DNA of 64,000 bases from a virus. The stretch is from positions 174,437-238,436 of the IMG/VR virus record IMGVR_UViG_3300037264_008423; one strand, written 5' to 3'. Shown in pieces: positions 1 to 9,532 of the stretch (position 1 is its first letter; every line of letters begins with the position of its first letter). The notes under the pieces were generated by a model. It saw only the letters and a program-made list of their open reading frames with translations, was not told the origin of the DNA and searched no databases. The translations under genes and the position numbers were made by a program.

Positions 1-652
1 TGATCTGGCCCGACCGGAACAGCTTATAGCCGATAATCCAGGAGCCTGCGGTGATTTCAGAGCTAAGGAGCAAGCTTTCAAAATCCTGCTTGGCGATCTC
101 TGTTCCCATCATCCGGTCAAGGCTGCGGATGTCAAACGTTCCGTATTGACGCTGACAGGCCGCCGCGAAGACTTTGACCTGGCGCACGGCATGCTCCGTG
201 GTCAAGACTCTGGCGTGGAAATTTTCATCGGGCCGGGACTGCGCCCAGCCGGTCATGTTGGCCAGGATAAACAGTTTAACAGAAGTGCCACTCTGGCGCG
301 CCCTGGCCAGGACCAGATCGCGCTGGCGGCCCACCCGACCGGGCGCTCGGTGCTCGAAGACCCATTCGTGGCATAGCGCGTAAACATGTTCCAGGTCCGC
401 CGCGTCGGGGTCCAGGCTGTAAACATCTCCGTGCTCGTAGCGATGCAGGGTATAGGGCACAAAGTTAAACTCGGCCCGGTGGAGGGGCACGCGCCGCGCC
501 AAGTGGCCCATGAGTTCCGCGCAGGCGGCGCGATGGGGGCATACGGGACAGGCGGGGTTATCCCGGTTTTGTTCCAGCCCGAAGCAGGGCAGCGGCGGAT
601 CGTAGGCTTGTCTTTCCACAGCCTTAAAGAACGATTTGGTTCTAGCCCTCAT
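1..652 (-). CDS. Unknown protein with CFG-x-CxxCx5C cluster (partial)
   Basis: Open reading frame on the minus strand that starts at ATG 652 and runs off the left edge, so the C-terminus is missing (about 217 residues seen). Near the N-terminus is CFGLEQNRDNPACPVCPHRAAC, i.e. Cys-Phe-Gly followed by C-x2-C-x5-C, a probable Zn or Fe-S ligand set. A very similar CFG...CxxC...C cluster occurs in the sigma-like protein at 55003-56490. Its start codon overlaps the divergent start of the DNA polymerase gene, so both promoters must lie inside the opposite gene. Function unknown. The reading is supported by codon bias; no domain was recognised beyond the Cys cluster. Confidence 0.6.
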   Translation of the reverse strand, partial: MRARTKSFFKAVERQAYDPPLPCFGLEQNRDNPACPVCPHRAACAELMGHLARRVPLHRAEFNFVPYTLHRYEHGDVYSLDPDAADLEHVYALCHEWVFEHRAPGRVGRQRDLVLARARQSGTSVKLFILANMTGWAQSRPDENFHARVLTTEHAVRQVKVFAAACQRQYGTFDIRSLDRMMGTEIAKQDFESLLLSSEITAGSWIIGYKLFRSGQI

Positions 653-3600
653 GCCAGAAAATGAGCAAGTCGATGCGGAGACCAAAAAACCACGGGCACC
701 CCTGCGGGTTTTTCGCACCCACGCGGGTGAGCCGGTCAGCTACACGGGGGTCAAAAAGTTTTTTAAGGACATCATCACCTACCACAACGGCTCCCGGATG
801 GAGGGCAAGCGCGAGCTGGTGGAGCTGGCGGACCCCAACCTGCCGTTAGGCGACCGTCCGCTGATACCCGGCAGGCACAGCCCGGTGTGCGCCGCGTGCG
901 GCCTGGACCAGATGGGAGCCAAGCGGCCCTACCTGGAATATGCGGGGCCAGACCGACCGGTGGTCACGATCCTGGTGGAATGCGTGTCTAAAAGGGACGA
1001 TGATCGGGGACAGATCGGGGTGGGCAACCCTATCGCCTACCTGTCCAGCCTCATCTACCGGCTGGAATCGGTCCATAAGGTAAGCCTGGGCGAGATCCGC
1101 TGGGTTCCCATCACACGGTGCGCCTACCGGGAGGGAAAACCTCCCAACTACAAAACGAAAGGCAATTGGTGCCGTTACCACGCCATCCAAGACCTGATCC
1201 TCCATCCGCCCAAAGTGGTCATTCCCGTGGGCACGGACGTGCTGGGCCTTCTATCCCACAAAAGCAACGCCCAAGACTGGAGCGGACGGCTTTTAACCTG
1301 GCGGGGCTGGCCTGATGACTGGCTCACGGAACCGGACTACATACTGGACCGGACCGATCCCGCGCACAAGGAAGGCACGGTGCGCGGACACCCTATCTTT
1401 GGACCGGCCCCCCAGGTAAGGATACCAATGGTGCCACTGCAAAGTCAGCGAATCGTGCTGGCCGCGCAGAACGAAGTGGTCACCCGGCGCTGGGTGGACC
1501 ATTTGATTTACGCGCTTAAGGTGGGAAAAATGGAAATCCCGCCTCCCGACTATATCCGGCCCTGGTATCACCTTAGCCTCGATCCGCAGGAGATTATCCA
1601 AATCTTGCAGACGGTGATTCAGTATGCTAATGCGCACCCGCCCTTTCGCGTGGCTTACGACACCGAAACTACCGGGTTGAAGGCATGGGCTTACTATAAG
1701 CGCGTGAGCGCCGATGAGGTCACCCGCTCCGCTGATCCCCGCATTGTGTTCATGATGTTCCGCTGGGTTAACCCGGAAACACAGCAGCCGGAATCGCTGG
1801 GCTTTCCCTGGGACTACCCGGAGAGCGAGCTGAAGCCGTTTTTACAGGCCATCACACCCTACGTGGTCGAACTGCTGGCCACGGCCAGCATCGTGGGCCA
1901 CAACTTGACCTTCGATGAATTGTTCACCATCGCGACGGTGGGCACCGAGCCAGCCGAGCACGAGCCTTTTACGCCGGACGGCGCGCTCAATCCATCCTGG
2001 CTGTGGCTGCAAGACCGAATTAACCTGCTCGCAAGCGCGATGGGCTGGGATACCTGGCACATGGCTTTCACCGTTCAGAAGCGACGCGGGAGCTTGGGTC
2101 TGGAAGTCATTACTTATGGCTACGCCCCTGATTTGGCCGGTTACGAGGAGGACATGACCCTGCTGATTGATCTGCATGGCGATCTGATGAACCCCGCCAA
2201 TAATAAGGGAGGCCACTACGCCAATTGTCCCAAGCCTCTGTGGGAGACTCACTTAAAACCCTACGTGATGGGCGACGTGGAAGCGACCTATCGGGCCAGG
2301 GACGCGCTGGCCGTGGAACTGAGCCAGACCCAAGGCTACCGTATCCCGATGGCCAAGCCAGGGGTTCCCGGACGCTTCCGCTACTACACCTGTCCCAACC
2401 GGGAGTGGGTTTACCAAAATATCATGGTCCCCGCCTCGCGAACGCTCACCAAAATAATGGCCAGGGGTATGCACATCGACGCCGAGGAACTGATCACCCA
2501 GGAACAGGTTTACCCCGAACGCGTGGAAGCCGCCAAGCGCGAATTGCGCGACGTGGACCCGGCCATTAGCGCCTGGTGCCAGACCAAACTGAGCGAATCC
2601 CAGCAGGTGAAAGAGGGCCAGTCCTCCGAGGATCGGGTGCTGTGGGAACTGGATCTGGAAAATAAAAGTCAGTTGAAGGAGCTGCTGTTCCAGGTCTTAA
2701 AGTGTCCCATCCAACGCATGACAAAGAGCGGACGTAAAATTTATGGCGATGAACTCGCTGGCTGGGAACACCTGGAATGCGCGATCAAGCTCGAATACGC
2801 GGCAGTGGACAAATACACCCTGAACCGGCTAGCCGTGGATCACCCCAACCTGCGTCCGCTCCAGCAATATCGTAAAGAGTTCAAGCTCTATTCCACCTAT
2901 GTGCGGCCTTTGCGCAACATGATGGCCGAGCGCCTGGACAAAAAGCAGCGGGTCAAGGAGCCACACCTGTCCGTGGACCACTGCATTCATGCTCAATTTA
3001 TGCTGACCGGGACACGGGGAGGGCGTCTGTCCTGCCGCGACCCCAACCTGCAACAGCTTCCGAATGACGGCAAGGTGAAGCGCCTTTTTAGTTCCCGATT
3101 TGGCTCTCGTGGCTGTATCTATGCCGCCGATCTCAGCCAGATCGAGCTGCGCCTTATGGCGGCGGCCTGTGGTGACGCGTCAATGGTTGGCGCGTATTTG
3201 AACGATGTTGATCTTCACTCCTTGACCGCCAGCAAAATCGCCTGGAGCGACGGTAAGATCTCCTACGAGGAGTTCACGAAGAAGCACATGGAGAAGCTCC
3301 AGCACGAGGGCCACGCGGACCAGGCCAAGGATTTGGAACTGAAGCGTAAGATCGCAAAAACCGTAAACTTTTTAACGGGTTACGGCGGCGGTGCTTTTGG
3401 TTTACAAAATGTTCTTGCGAACAACCAGGTTTACATTACGCTGGAAGAGTGCGAGCACATTATCGACTCGTTCTTTGAAGCTTATCCCGCGCTTCAGCGT
3501 TTCCTGGGGGTTTACAAGGATTTCATCTTAACCAACGCGTGCGCCGTGTCGCTCTTTGGCCGGGTGCGCTTTTTCGAGGAAGTCCGGGGCGAAGACCAGG

Positions 3601-3983
3601 AGGCGACCAGCAAGGCGCTTCGCGCTGGCTGCAACCACCTGATTCAAAGCACGGCCAGCGACATGATGCTGCTGTGCCTGATCACTATCGAGGCGCTCAT
3701 GCGCGATGCCGGATTAAATTCCCTGCTGGTTTCCACGGTCCACGACAGCTTGGTTGTGGATGCGCTGCGCGAAGAGTTGCCGCAGATCCATGACATCGCG
3801 TATGGGGTGATGAACGACATCCCCACGGTCATTCAGTCCATGCTGCCTGGCTACGATACGTCCTGGATGATTGTGCCGCTGGCCGGGGATAGCGAAGTGG
3901 GCTTGAACTACCTGGAAACCAATAAAATATCCGGGTCCAACCCGGACTGGGAGGCTCTGCTGCAACCCTGGAAGAAGGGATAG
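651..3983 (+). CDS. Family-A DNA polymerase with N-terminal UDG-like module
   Basis: Replicative DNA polymerase of about 1110 residues. Residues ~75-260 resemble a family-4 uracil-DNA glycosylase: CAAC near 80-84, then TRCAY near 157 and WCRYH near 174, the spacing of the four 4Fe-4S cysteines in UDG4; the catalytic GEAPG motif is not present. The 3'-5' exonuclease follows (YDTETTGL near 335, GHNLTFDE near 415, GDVEATYRARD near 539). Then come polymerase motif A (ADLSQIELR near 825), motif B (KRKIAKTVNFLTGYGGG near 898) and motif C (VHDSLVVD near 1030). UDG-like modules fused to phage PolA are known in SPO1. I chose ATG 651 over an upstream TTG at 636; a GTTCTA element lies about 10 nt upstream. 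Confidence 0.95.
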   Translation: MPENEQVDAETKKPRAPLRVFRTHAGEPVSYTGVKKFFKDIITYHNGSRMEGKRELVELADPNLPLGDRPLIPGRHSPVCAACGLDQMGAKRPYLEYAGPDRPVVTILVECVSKRDDDRGQIGVGNPIAYLSSLIYRLESVHKVSLGEIRWVPITRCAYREGKPPNYKTKGNWCRYHAIQDLILHPPKVVIPVGTDVLGLLSHKSNAQDWSGRLLTWRGWPDDWLTEPDYILDRTDPAHKEGTVRGHPIFGPAPQVRIPMVPLQSQRIVLAAQNEVVTRRWVDHLIYALKVGKMEIPPPDYIRPWYHLSLDPQEIIQILQTVIQYANAHPPFRVAYDTETTGLKAWAYYKRVSADEVTRSADPRIVFMMFRWVNPETQQPESLGFPWDYPESELKPFLQAITPYVVELLATASIVGHNLTFDELFTIATVGTEPAEHEPFTPDGALNPSWLWLQDRINLLASAMGWDTWHMAFTVQKRRGSLGLEVITYGYAPDLAGYEEDMTLLIDLHGDLMNPANNKGGHYANCPKPLWETHLKPYVMGDVEATYRARDALAVELSQTQGYRIPMAKPGVPGRFRYYTCPNREWVYQNIMVPASRTLTKIMARGMHIDAEELITQEQVYPERVEAAKRELRDVDPAISAWCQTKLSESQQVKEGQSSEDRVLWELDLENKSQLKELLFQVLKCPIQRMTKSGRKIYGDELAGWEHLECAIKLEYAAVDKYTLNRLAVDHPNLRPLQQYRKEFKLYSTYVRPLRNMMAERLDKKQRVKEPHLSVDHCIHAQFMLTGTRGGRLSCRDPNLQQLPNDGKVKRLFSSRFGSRGCIYAADLSQIELRLMAAACGDASMVGAYLNDVDLHSLTASKIAWSDGKISYEEFTKKHMEKLQHEGHADQAKDLELKRKIAKTVNFLTGYGGGAFGLQNVLANNQVYITLEECEHIIDSFFEAYPALQRFLGVYKDFILTNACAVSLFGRVRFFEEVRGEDQEATSKALRAGCNHLIQSTASDMMLLCLITIEALMRDAGLNSLLVSTVHDSLVVDALREELPQIHDIAYGVMNDIPTVIQSMLPGYDTSWMIVPLAGDSEVGLNYLETNKISGSNPDWEALLQPWKKG

Positions 3984-3993
3984 TAATTAGAGT

Positions 3994-4908
3994 GTGAATG
4001 CGAGATTGATCATCGAAAAGTTGGCGGCTCTGGATGAAGCACCGGTCGCACCAGAAGTTGAGCCGGATGTGAAACCGGGAGTGGAGCCAGATGCGCCTCC
4101 CGCGCCGTCACGTCCCAGGCGGACTGAACCGGCGCGGCCCACGCGCCCTTCCCCCAGCCCGTGGACGGTGCCCCCGGACTACGAGCCGGGCACTTTTCCG
4201 AGGCCCAAGGCGGAGGACGAATCCGAATCGATTGAATCCTGGCTGGAAGTGACCCAGCAGCCGATCCGCGATTGGGAGTGGGATGGCAATCATCTGCGAT
4301 TGATCATGCTGGACGGCTCCGTGGAGACCTACACCCGCGATCAACTGTCTGAATTTGGCGTGTTTGACTCCGGGGAAAGCCAGGCTTTCGCGGAGAGCCA
4401 GGACGACGATGATGACGACGCTGGCCAGGCGGAGGCAGAAGAGGATGATACCGAGGATGAAGAGGGCGCTGCCGAGAGTCCTTTTGGCGATGAGGGAGAG
4501 AGCTTAGATTCCTGCCCTTGTCCCGCTGGAGCGCCTTCCGGGCCGGACAGCACCATCCAGAGCATTCTAGGGGGTGAGGACACGCAAGTTATCACCGGCG
4601 AGCCAGCCGAGCGCCTCGCCTCGGCGGTGAGTGACGTAGTTTCGGCGATTATCGGATTGGTCACCGGCGACAGTCCGCCTGCGGGTGATCCCACAGGTGA
4701 TTCCGCCTGCGGCGCGGCTTCAGGAGAATTAGATTTGGCCGCCTCGGATCAGCGGCCCGACGAGGATTACGACCAGGGCCAACTGGCCCAAGGCGTCGAA
4801 GTGGAGCAGGAGCACACCCAGGACATGGACGAGGCCAAAAAGATCGCCAAAGACCACCTGGACGAGGACCCGCGTTACTACACCAAACTTAACCAGATGG
4901 AGGGCTGA
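3994..4908 (+). CDS. Acidic protein of unknown function
   Basis: GTG start ten bases after the polymerase stop; 304 residues. The N-terminus is a short helix (NARLIIEKLAALDE) with a possible prohead-protease site IIE. It is followed by a Pro/Glu-rich linker, a small folded-looking segment around residues 75-125 (WLEVTQQPIRDWEWDGNHLRL), a stretch of about seven consecutive Asp, and a C-terminal acidic helix. Its stop overlaps the next start (TGATG), so translation is probably coupled. No family recognised. It could be a virion or replication accessory protein. Confidence 0.75.
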   Translation: MNARLIIEKLAALDEAPVAPEVEPDVKPGVEPDAPPAPSRPRRTEPARPTRPSPSPWTVPPDYEPGTFPRPKAEDESESIESWLEVTQQPIRDWEWDGNHLRLIMLDGSVETYTRDQLSEFGVFDSGESQAFAESQDDDDDDAGQAEAEEDDTEDEEGAAESPFGDEGESLDSCPCPAGAPSGPDSTIQSILGGEDTQVITGEPAERLASAVSDVVSAIIGLVTGDSPPAGDPTGDSACGAASGELDLAASDQRPDEDYDQGQLAQGVEVEQEHTQDMDEAKKIAKDHLDEDPRYYTKLNQMEG

Positions 4909-6149
4909 TGCGCGCTTGGGAAATCATCGAGGCCATCGACGACCCCAGCGGCCTGATCCACCCGGAAAAGCATCAGGCCATCGGCGGTCGCACCCACCCG
5001 CTGGGCAGGCACCCCGCTTACCCGGAGCACACGCCTGGACCCGAGGAGCGCACGACCAACTACGAGGAAGTGCTGGCCAGCCGTCAATGGCAGAAGATTT
5101 TGCAAAAGGGCCAGCGTTACCTGGGGGTTCCCTTGACGCGGCAAGCGTTGCCGGTTATCCAGCGCAAGCTGATCCAGGCCATGCAGTTGATTGCCCAGGC
5201 GGAGGCCGAGCATAAGGAGGAGCTGGAAGCCCTGGCCATCGAGCTGGTGTTCGAGCTGCCGGAGTTTAAAAGCGCCCGGCAAGCGTATGAGTCCAACCAG
5301 ATTGTCATTGACGCTCAACTGACCGATGAACCCAGTCTGGAGGGGACCCTGACGAGCGACGAGCCGGAGGCTCAGGCTCCCCTGCACCAAGAGCGAACGC
5401 CTGCTGAAAAAGAGTGGATCAACAAGATGATCCAGCGGCGGCACTTTACCAACGCCATGATCCAAGGCTCCGCTGTCTCCAACAACTACCTGTTCGAGTT
5501 GGCTGGGCAAGCCCTGGACCGCATTCATCCTCAACTGCGCCAAGCCTATGGCACGCTCATGGTCGCCACGGAGACCGGCTACTGGATGTTCCCGCAAAGC
5601 GCCGTCATTCAAGGGGCGCGCGCTCAAACTCAGGTAGGTTCCACCAAAGTGGATTTTACGGACGAGCAGGAAATGGACCAGGACGAGCCGGAGGCTACCC
5701 CCGCCCAGCGCCGACCTAAAGTAAGCGCCCAGGCGCTTCATTTTCCCGTTTTGATTCAGGAAATCATCAAAGGCTTGACGGAATTAGCCTCGCTGCCCAG
5801 CCTGCCGCGTGACCCGGATGAACGCCAGGAAGTCATGAACAAAGCCGACCTGGTGGACATGGAGGCGTGGCACATGATCCTGGGTCCACAGCTTTGGGAC
5901 CAGTTCGTGGCCGCTACGGACGCCGAAAACGAGCGCGAGCTGACTTTTCACCTTTATCGCTATATCCAACAGATGGATGTGGACCAGTTCAACTCTTTCA
6001 TGCGCGAAATCTACGCCAAGACACCCAGGGGCATCCAATTGTTGCGCCAACTGGCGCAGCGGGTAAAGGCGGATCTACAGGCGTACGAGGAGGGCCAGGC
6101 AGGCATGGGTGAGTCCGTGCGCTGGCTGATTCGCGCGCTCATTGATTAA
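4908..6149 (+). CDS. Unknown protein, alpha-helical
   Basis: ATG overlaps the previous stop codon (TGATG). The product has 413 residues, mainly amphipathic helices and no membrane segment. It begins RAWEIIEAIDDPS, another short N-terminal helix with an (I/L)xE site. Residues ~15-45 contain an His/Pro-rich segment (GGRTHPLGRHPAYPEHTPG). No catalytic motif recognised. It converges with the minus-strand gene 6146-6544, sharing four bases at the stops. Confidence 0.75.
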   Translation: MRAWEIIEAIDDPSGLIHPEKHQAIGGRTHPLGRHPAYPEHTPGPEERTTNYEEVLASRQWQKILQKGQRYLGVPLTRQALPVIQRKLIQAMQLIAQAEAEHKEELEALAIELVFELPEFKSARQAYESNQIVIDAQLTDEPSLEGTLTSDEPEAQAPLHQERTPAEKEWINKMIQRRHFTNAMIQGSAVSNNYLFELAGQALDRIHPQLRQAYGTLMVATETGYWMFPQSAVIQGARAQTQVGSTKVDFTDEQEMDQDEPEATPAQRRPKVSAQALHFPVLIQEIIKGLTELASLPSLPRDPDERQEVMNKADLVDMEAWHMILGPQLWDQFVAATDAENERELTFHLYRYIQQMDVDQFNSFMREIYAKTPRGIQLLRQLAQRVKADLQAYEEGQAGMGESVRWLIRALID

Positions 6150-6544
6150 ACTTTGACCTCCACTACCGCGCCACAGTGTTCGCATTTGTAGCGCATTTCC
6201 GTTTTACCGTTCGCCGATTGCACGCGGGTCGCCGCGCTCTTAATGCTTTTCCGGCACGCGCCGCAAAGCAGGACAAAATCCGCAGGAATTTCCGGCTGCG
6301 GCTTGGGGGGTGGGGCCGGGCTGGGTTCCGGTTCTAGCGGGGGTAGGACTTGAGCGGCGGGAGCATTAATCGAAATCGAGGAAGTGGTGACAGGCTCAGC
6401 CGGGTTCATCCAGACATGTGTCTGCGTCGCGGACCGGCTGCCCCGCACGAAGTCGTAAGCCAATTTTAGCAGGACCACGGTCAAGGTCAATAGCCAGGCT
6501 GCGCCGCAGATCCAAAAAGTTTGAGCGCAAATATTTTTAAGCAT
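6146..6544 (-). CDS. Membrane-anchored zinc-ribbon protein
   Basis: 132 residues. A hydrophobic segment spans about residues 8-30 (WICGAAWLLTLTVVLLKLAY), followed by a Pro-rich spacer (about 70-90) and a C-terminal zinc ribbon with CGAC...CEHC. This suggests a protein anchored in the host inner membrane with a cytoplasmic or periplasmic metal-binding head. It is divergent from the ligase gene; the 59-bp gap between them contains TTGTTTACAA. Function unknown. Confidence 0.7.
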   Translation of the reverse strand: MLKNICAQTFWICGAAWLLTLTVVLLKLAYDFVRGSRSATQTHVWMNPAEPVTTSSISINAPAAQVLPPLEPEPSPAPPPKPQPEIPADFVLLCGACRKSIKSAATRVQSANGKTEMRYKCEHCGAVVEVKV

Positions 6545-6603
6545 AATTATTTTTGTTTACAAATTCTACCCCATGCATCATCTTAATGGAAAGAACCGAA
6601 TAT

Positions 6604-8673
6604 ATGACCATAACTGACGCCCAACGGATCGTGGCTCTTAGAACTGAACTCACTGACCACGCCTATCGCTATTACATCGCCAACTCGCCTTTTATTTCCG
6701 ATGACGAGTATGACCTGAAGTTTAAACAGCTCGTGGAAATGGAGAATCAGCACCCCGAAATGTTCGACCCCAATTCGCCCACTCAGCGCGTTGGTTCGCC
6801 AATTCCCGGAGAGCAGCGCAAAATGCATCACCGGGTGCGTATGCTGTCGCTGGATAACACGAACAGTCTTGACGAAGCGATGGATTTTCTGTCGGGTCAA
6901 GAGGGGAGAGAAGTGACTTTGGAGATGAAAATTGACGGCCTGAGCCTGCACCTGGACTACGAAAAAGGCAGGCTGGTCCGCGCCATCACGCGCGGCGATG
7001 GATCGGATGGCCAGGACGTGACGGAAAACGCGCGCACCATCCATACCCTCCCCCTGGTGCTGCGCCGACCCGTGGACATTTCAGTGCGCGGCGAGGTTTA
7101 TTGGAGTCTGACCCAGTTTGAAAAGTATAACACGACGGTCGCCGAGGGAGACCGGTTTGCCAATCCGCGCAATGGGGCTTCCGGCAGTCTTCAGCTCAAG
7201 GATTCCAGGGAAGTGGCGCGCCGCCACTTGAGTTTTGTGGCCTACAGCGTCCCCACGGATCTTCCCCCAGCCGTTACCACCCAGGAGGCCCTGCTGGAAT
7301 ATCTGGAAAGCCTGGGATTTATCAGCACCATGACGCTGCCGGTGCGCGCGGACATGGCCGGGCTGCCCTACTTGACCAGCGTGATTCAGCGGGAGGAGTT
7401 AGAGCGCGCGATTGGGTTTCTGAAAGAGTATCGGGCAAGCTTGGACCTGGAGACCGATGGCCTGGTGATTAAGCTTTCCTCCCTGGCGCTTCAGCGCGAT
7501 TTAGGCGAGGGCACGCGCGCGCCTAAATGGGCGGCGGCCTACAAATTTCCCCCGGAGAGCAAAGAGGCGCTGCTCCTGTCCATCGCTCCGCAACTAGGTC
7601 GAACGGGACAAATTACGCCCGTAGCTAAAATCGAACCTGTGACGCTGGATGGCGTGGTGGTTCAGAGCGTGTCCCTGTGCAATCAGGACGAACTGGACCG
7701 GCTGGGCATTGATATCGGCGACTATGTTCAGGTCCAGCGCAGCGGCAAAGTGATTCCCAAGATCGTGGGCCTGGCGCGGCCCTCTCCTTCCAAGTCCAGC
7801 CCCCATCAGAGTTTTCAACTTCCCAAAACCTGTCCGTGTTGCGCCACAACTTTGATCCGCCCCCAGGGCATGGTCCACCTATACTGCCCCAACCCGGACT
7901 GCCCGGATCAGGTTTACGCTCGCCTGGTTTACGCCCTGGGCAAAGAGGCGCTGGACATTGACGGTTGCGGGGACATTACCGTGCGCTTGCTGGTGGAAAA
8001 AGCAGGTGTGAAGAAACTGTCCGATCTGTTCGCTTTAACCGAGTTTGGATTCATTAAGGGCGCGGCCCAGCGCAAGCTGAAGGAGGGTATCGAGGCCGCC
8101 AAGAAAGCTCCGCTTTGGCGCAAGTTGGCGGCGCTCAGCATCGAAGAAGTGGGCAGGGTCAAGTGCCAGGACTTGGCCACTAAATTCAGCCAACCGGTGC
8201 CTGCGGATGAATTACAAAAAGAGGAGACGGCGGAAAAGCCGGAAGACCAGCTCAACCCCATCCTGCGCATGATGAACTACTCCGGGCAGGTCGAACGCCT
8301 GATCGGCGCATCAGCTAAAGACCAGCTTATCAACTATCTGTATGACCATATCGACGAGCTGGAGCGCCTGGCCGATCACGGTTTTATTTTCAGCGCGGAC
8401 GCCCGGTCTGCCGGTCCGCTCAGTGGCAAGACTTTTTGCATCACGGGCACGCTCATGAGCGGCAAGCGGGATGAAGTTAGCGCCTTGATCGAGAAGCTAG
8501 GCGGTGTGGTCAAGGGCGAGGTCACCAAGAACGTCGGGTTTTTAATTCAGGGGATGGGCGGGGGCAATAAAAAGGCGGCAGGCGCGCTCAAACACGGCAC
8601 CCGGACGATCACTGAGGAGGAACTTTATCAGATGATGGGTGTCCCTATGCCGATCATGGGAAAAATTGAGTAA
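6604..8673 (+). CDS. ligA: NAD-dependent DNA ligase
   Basis: Seals nicks in duplex DNA using NAD+. About 689 residues, close to the bacterial LigA length. The N-terminal Ia-like region (YRYYIANSPFISDDEYD) is followed by the adenylation motif KIDG near residue 108, nucleotidyltransferase motifs, an OB fold, a four-Cys zinc finger (CPCC...CPNPDC, about 406-425), helix-hairpin-helix repeats, and a complete C-terminal BRCT domain (from about 603). ATG 6604 is preferred because GGAAAG lies 10 nt upstream; in-frame starts at 6586 and TTG 6553 lack such a site. All catalytic domains appear intact. Confidence 0.96.
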   Translation: MTITDAQRIVALRTELTDHAYRYYIANSPFISDDEYDLKFKQLVEMENQHPEMFDPNSPTQRVGSPIPGEQRKMHHRVRMLSLDNTNSLDEAMDFLSGQEGREVTLEMKIDGLSLHLDYEKGRLVRAITRGDGSDGQDVTENARTIHTLPLVLRRPVDISVRGEVYWSLTQFEKYNTTVAEGDRFANPRNGASGSLQLKDSREVARRHLSFVAYSVPTDLPPAVTTQEALLEYLESLGFISTMTLPVRADMAGLPYLTSVIQREELERAIGFLKEYRASLDLETDGLVIKLSSLALQRDLGEGTRAPKWAAAYKFPPESKEALLLSIAPQLGRTGQITPVAKIEPVTLDGVVVQSVSLCNQDELDRLGIDIGDYVQVQRSGKVIPKIVGLARPSPSKSSPHQSFQLPKTCPCCATTLIRPQGMVHLYCPNPDCPDQVYARLVYALGKEALDIDGCGDITVRLLVEKAGVKKLSDLFALTEFGFIKGAAQRKLKEGIEAAKKAPLWRKLAALSIEEVGRVKCQDLATKFSQPVPADELQKEETAEKPEDQLNPILRMMNYSGQVERLIGASAKDQLINYLYDHIDELERLADHGFIFSADARSAGPLSGKTFCITGTLMSGKRDEVSALIEKLGGVVKGEVTKNVGFLIQGMGGGNKKAAGALKHGTRTITEEELYQMMGVPMPIMGKIE

Positions 8674-8841
8674 GCTGTAAAGGGTTGGCTGGCATGACTT
8701 TGCGTTGTCCGTAAAAATATTTTCATTTTTAATTTGCATTGTTTACGAAAATAATTTAGTTTCTGCTTGTCAATGAGACGTAATGTCTTTACGGTGAAAG
8801 TGCAAATCAGAATGAACTTAGAGCGTCACATGTCAGTCAAT
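8674..8841. other. A/T-rich intergenic segment after ligase
   Basis: The stretch 8690-8770 is much richer in A/T than its surroundings and contains GTTTAC at 8740. It may hold a promoter reading right or a terminator of ligA. A 64-codon plus frame from about 8767 is open but not convincing. I see no further gene here. Confidence 0.4.
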
Positions 8842-8985
8842 TTAAAACCCGCCAATTCGGGACGGCATTATGCTGCCCTGATTCAAGGGTGGGATAGTGC
8901 CGCCGTGTTGTGCTTTAGCGCCCGTAGCACACGCGAACCAGGTCAGGAGGTAGCAGGATAGGGTCGCACTCCAAAGAATTTTCAT
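8842..8985 (-). CDS. Small exported peptide
   Basis: 47 residues, starting MKILWSATLSCYLLTWFACA, a typical signal peptide with predicted cleavage near AKA-Q; the mature part is Pro/Gly-rich. The start codon follows GAGGTAGCAGG, a good Shine-Dalgarno. The site and ATG lie in one arm of a perfect 13-bp inverted repeat whose other arm (8944-8956 region) is inside the coding sequence. Function unknown. Confidence 0.5.
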   Translation of the reverse strand: MKILWSATLSCYLLTWFACATGAKAQHGGTIPPLNQGSIMPSRIGGF

Positions 8986-8996
8986 CCTGCTACCTC
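8943..8996 (-). promoter_or_regulatory. Hairpin sequestering RBS and start codon
   Basis: GAGGTAGCAGGAT and its exact reverse complement ATCCTGCTACCTC are separated by about 24 nt. On the minus transcript the hairpin covers the ribosome-binding site and part of the ATG of the 47-residue exported peptide, so it could block its translation until opened. Confidence 0.55.
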
Positions 8997-9134
8997 GAAA
9001 GAAGTCAGCAGGATTTTTCATTTTATGCCCCAGTGGGGACGAGAGCCAGGCCGTTAATCTGGTAAACGCCACAGTTAAAGACCCGTGGGTTCAACTCAGA
9101 CTTGAGATCGTAGGTGTGTGTTCTTTGTTGAAAG

Positions 9135-9185
9135 GCCCCACGGCCTGTAGCCGCAAGCCGGTGACCGCCGTGGGGCTTTTATTTT
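9135..9185 (+). terminator. Intrinsic terminator
   Basis: GCCCCACGG (9135-9143) pairs perfectly with CCGTGGGGC (9168-9176) and is followed by TTTTATTTT. The loop itself can form a small internal hairpin. It ends whatever rightward transcript precedes the tRNA array. Confidence 0.75.
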
Positions 9186-9260
9186 AAACCGTATTTAGAG
9201 AAAGAAAATTATGCCGACGCGCCAAGCCGAATCACAGAAGATCGCAGCCGCCGCGCGCAC

Positions 9261-9334
9261 GCGGGTATGGTCTAACAGCAGAACGAGGCGGTGCCAGCGC
9301 TTAGGTGGGGGTGCGATTCCCCCTACCCGCTCCA
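9261..9334 (+). tRNA. tRNA-Gly (GCC)
   Basis: Acceptor GCGGGTA/TACCCGC, T73, encoded CCA. Anticodon stem AGGCG/CGCTT with loop GTGCCAG. D-loop contains AGCA; T-loop is TGCGATT, i.e. G at position 55 instead of T. Confidence 0.9.
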
Positions 9335-9344
9335 AATTTAGAAT

Positions 9345-9412
9345 GCTACCGGTCTCAACGGTGACGTGATTCAGACCACTGAGTCATCCGAGTTCTATCC
9401 TCGGCGGCTGCA
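9345..9412 (+). other. tRNA-like element, anticodon not assignable
   Basis: The T-arm CCGAG-TTCTATC-CTCGG is perfect and canonical, the D-arm is GTC...GAC with GG in the loop, and the acceptor GCTACCG/CGGCTGC has two mismatches. Where the anticodon arm should be, an 8-bp hairpin with a 4-nt loop forms instead. No CCA is encoded. It is probably a decayed or specialised tRNA. Confidence 0.4.
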
Positions 9413-9416
9413 CCGT

Positions 9417-9492
9417 GGGGGCGCATGTTCCGTAGCGGCGAGATTGCCTTGCAAGCAAACTGGGTCGGGTGCGACTCCCGTCACCTCCACCA
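9417..9492 (+). tRNA. tRNA-Ala (TGC)
   Basis: Acceptor GGGGGCG/CACCTCC with one mismatch, A73, encoded CCA. Anticodon loop CTTGCAA. D-loop contains TAGC; T-loop TGCGACT (G55). Confidence 0.8.
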
Positions 9493-9532
9493 AATCTTTT
9501 GACAGATTTTTTTGCGCGCGGTAAGGTCAAGT

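Noticed and set aside
4878-5741. Long minus-strand ORF of 287 codons.
   Set aside because: Antisense shadow of the gene 4908-6149; composition is Leu/Gly/Arg-rich as expected for a shadow frame.
9018-9105. A possible tRNA-Asn: CCAGG-CCGTTAA-TCTGG looks like an anticodon arm.
   Set aside because: No matching acceptor strands and only a weak T-arm; tRNA-Asn is present at 14193.
9241-9412. GCAGCCG at 9244 as the 5' acceptor strand of the tRNA-like element at 9345, with tRNA-Gly nested inside.
   Set aside because: A 7-base match in GC-rich DNA can be chance and no D-arm follows it.
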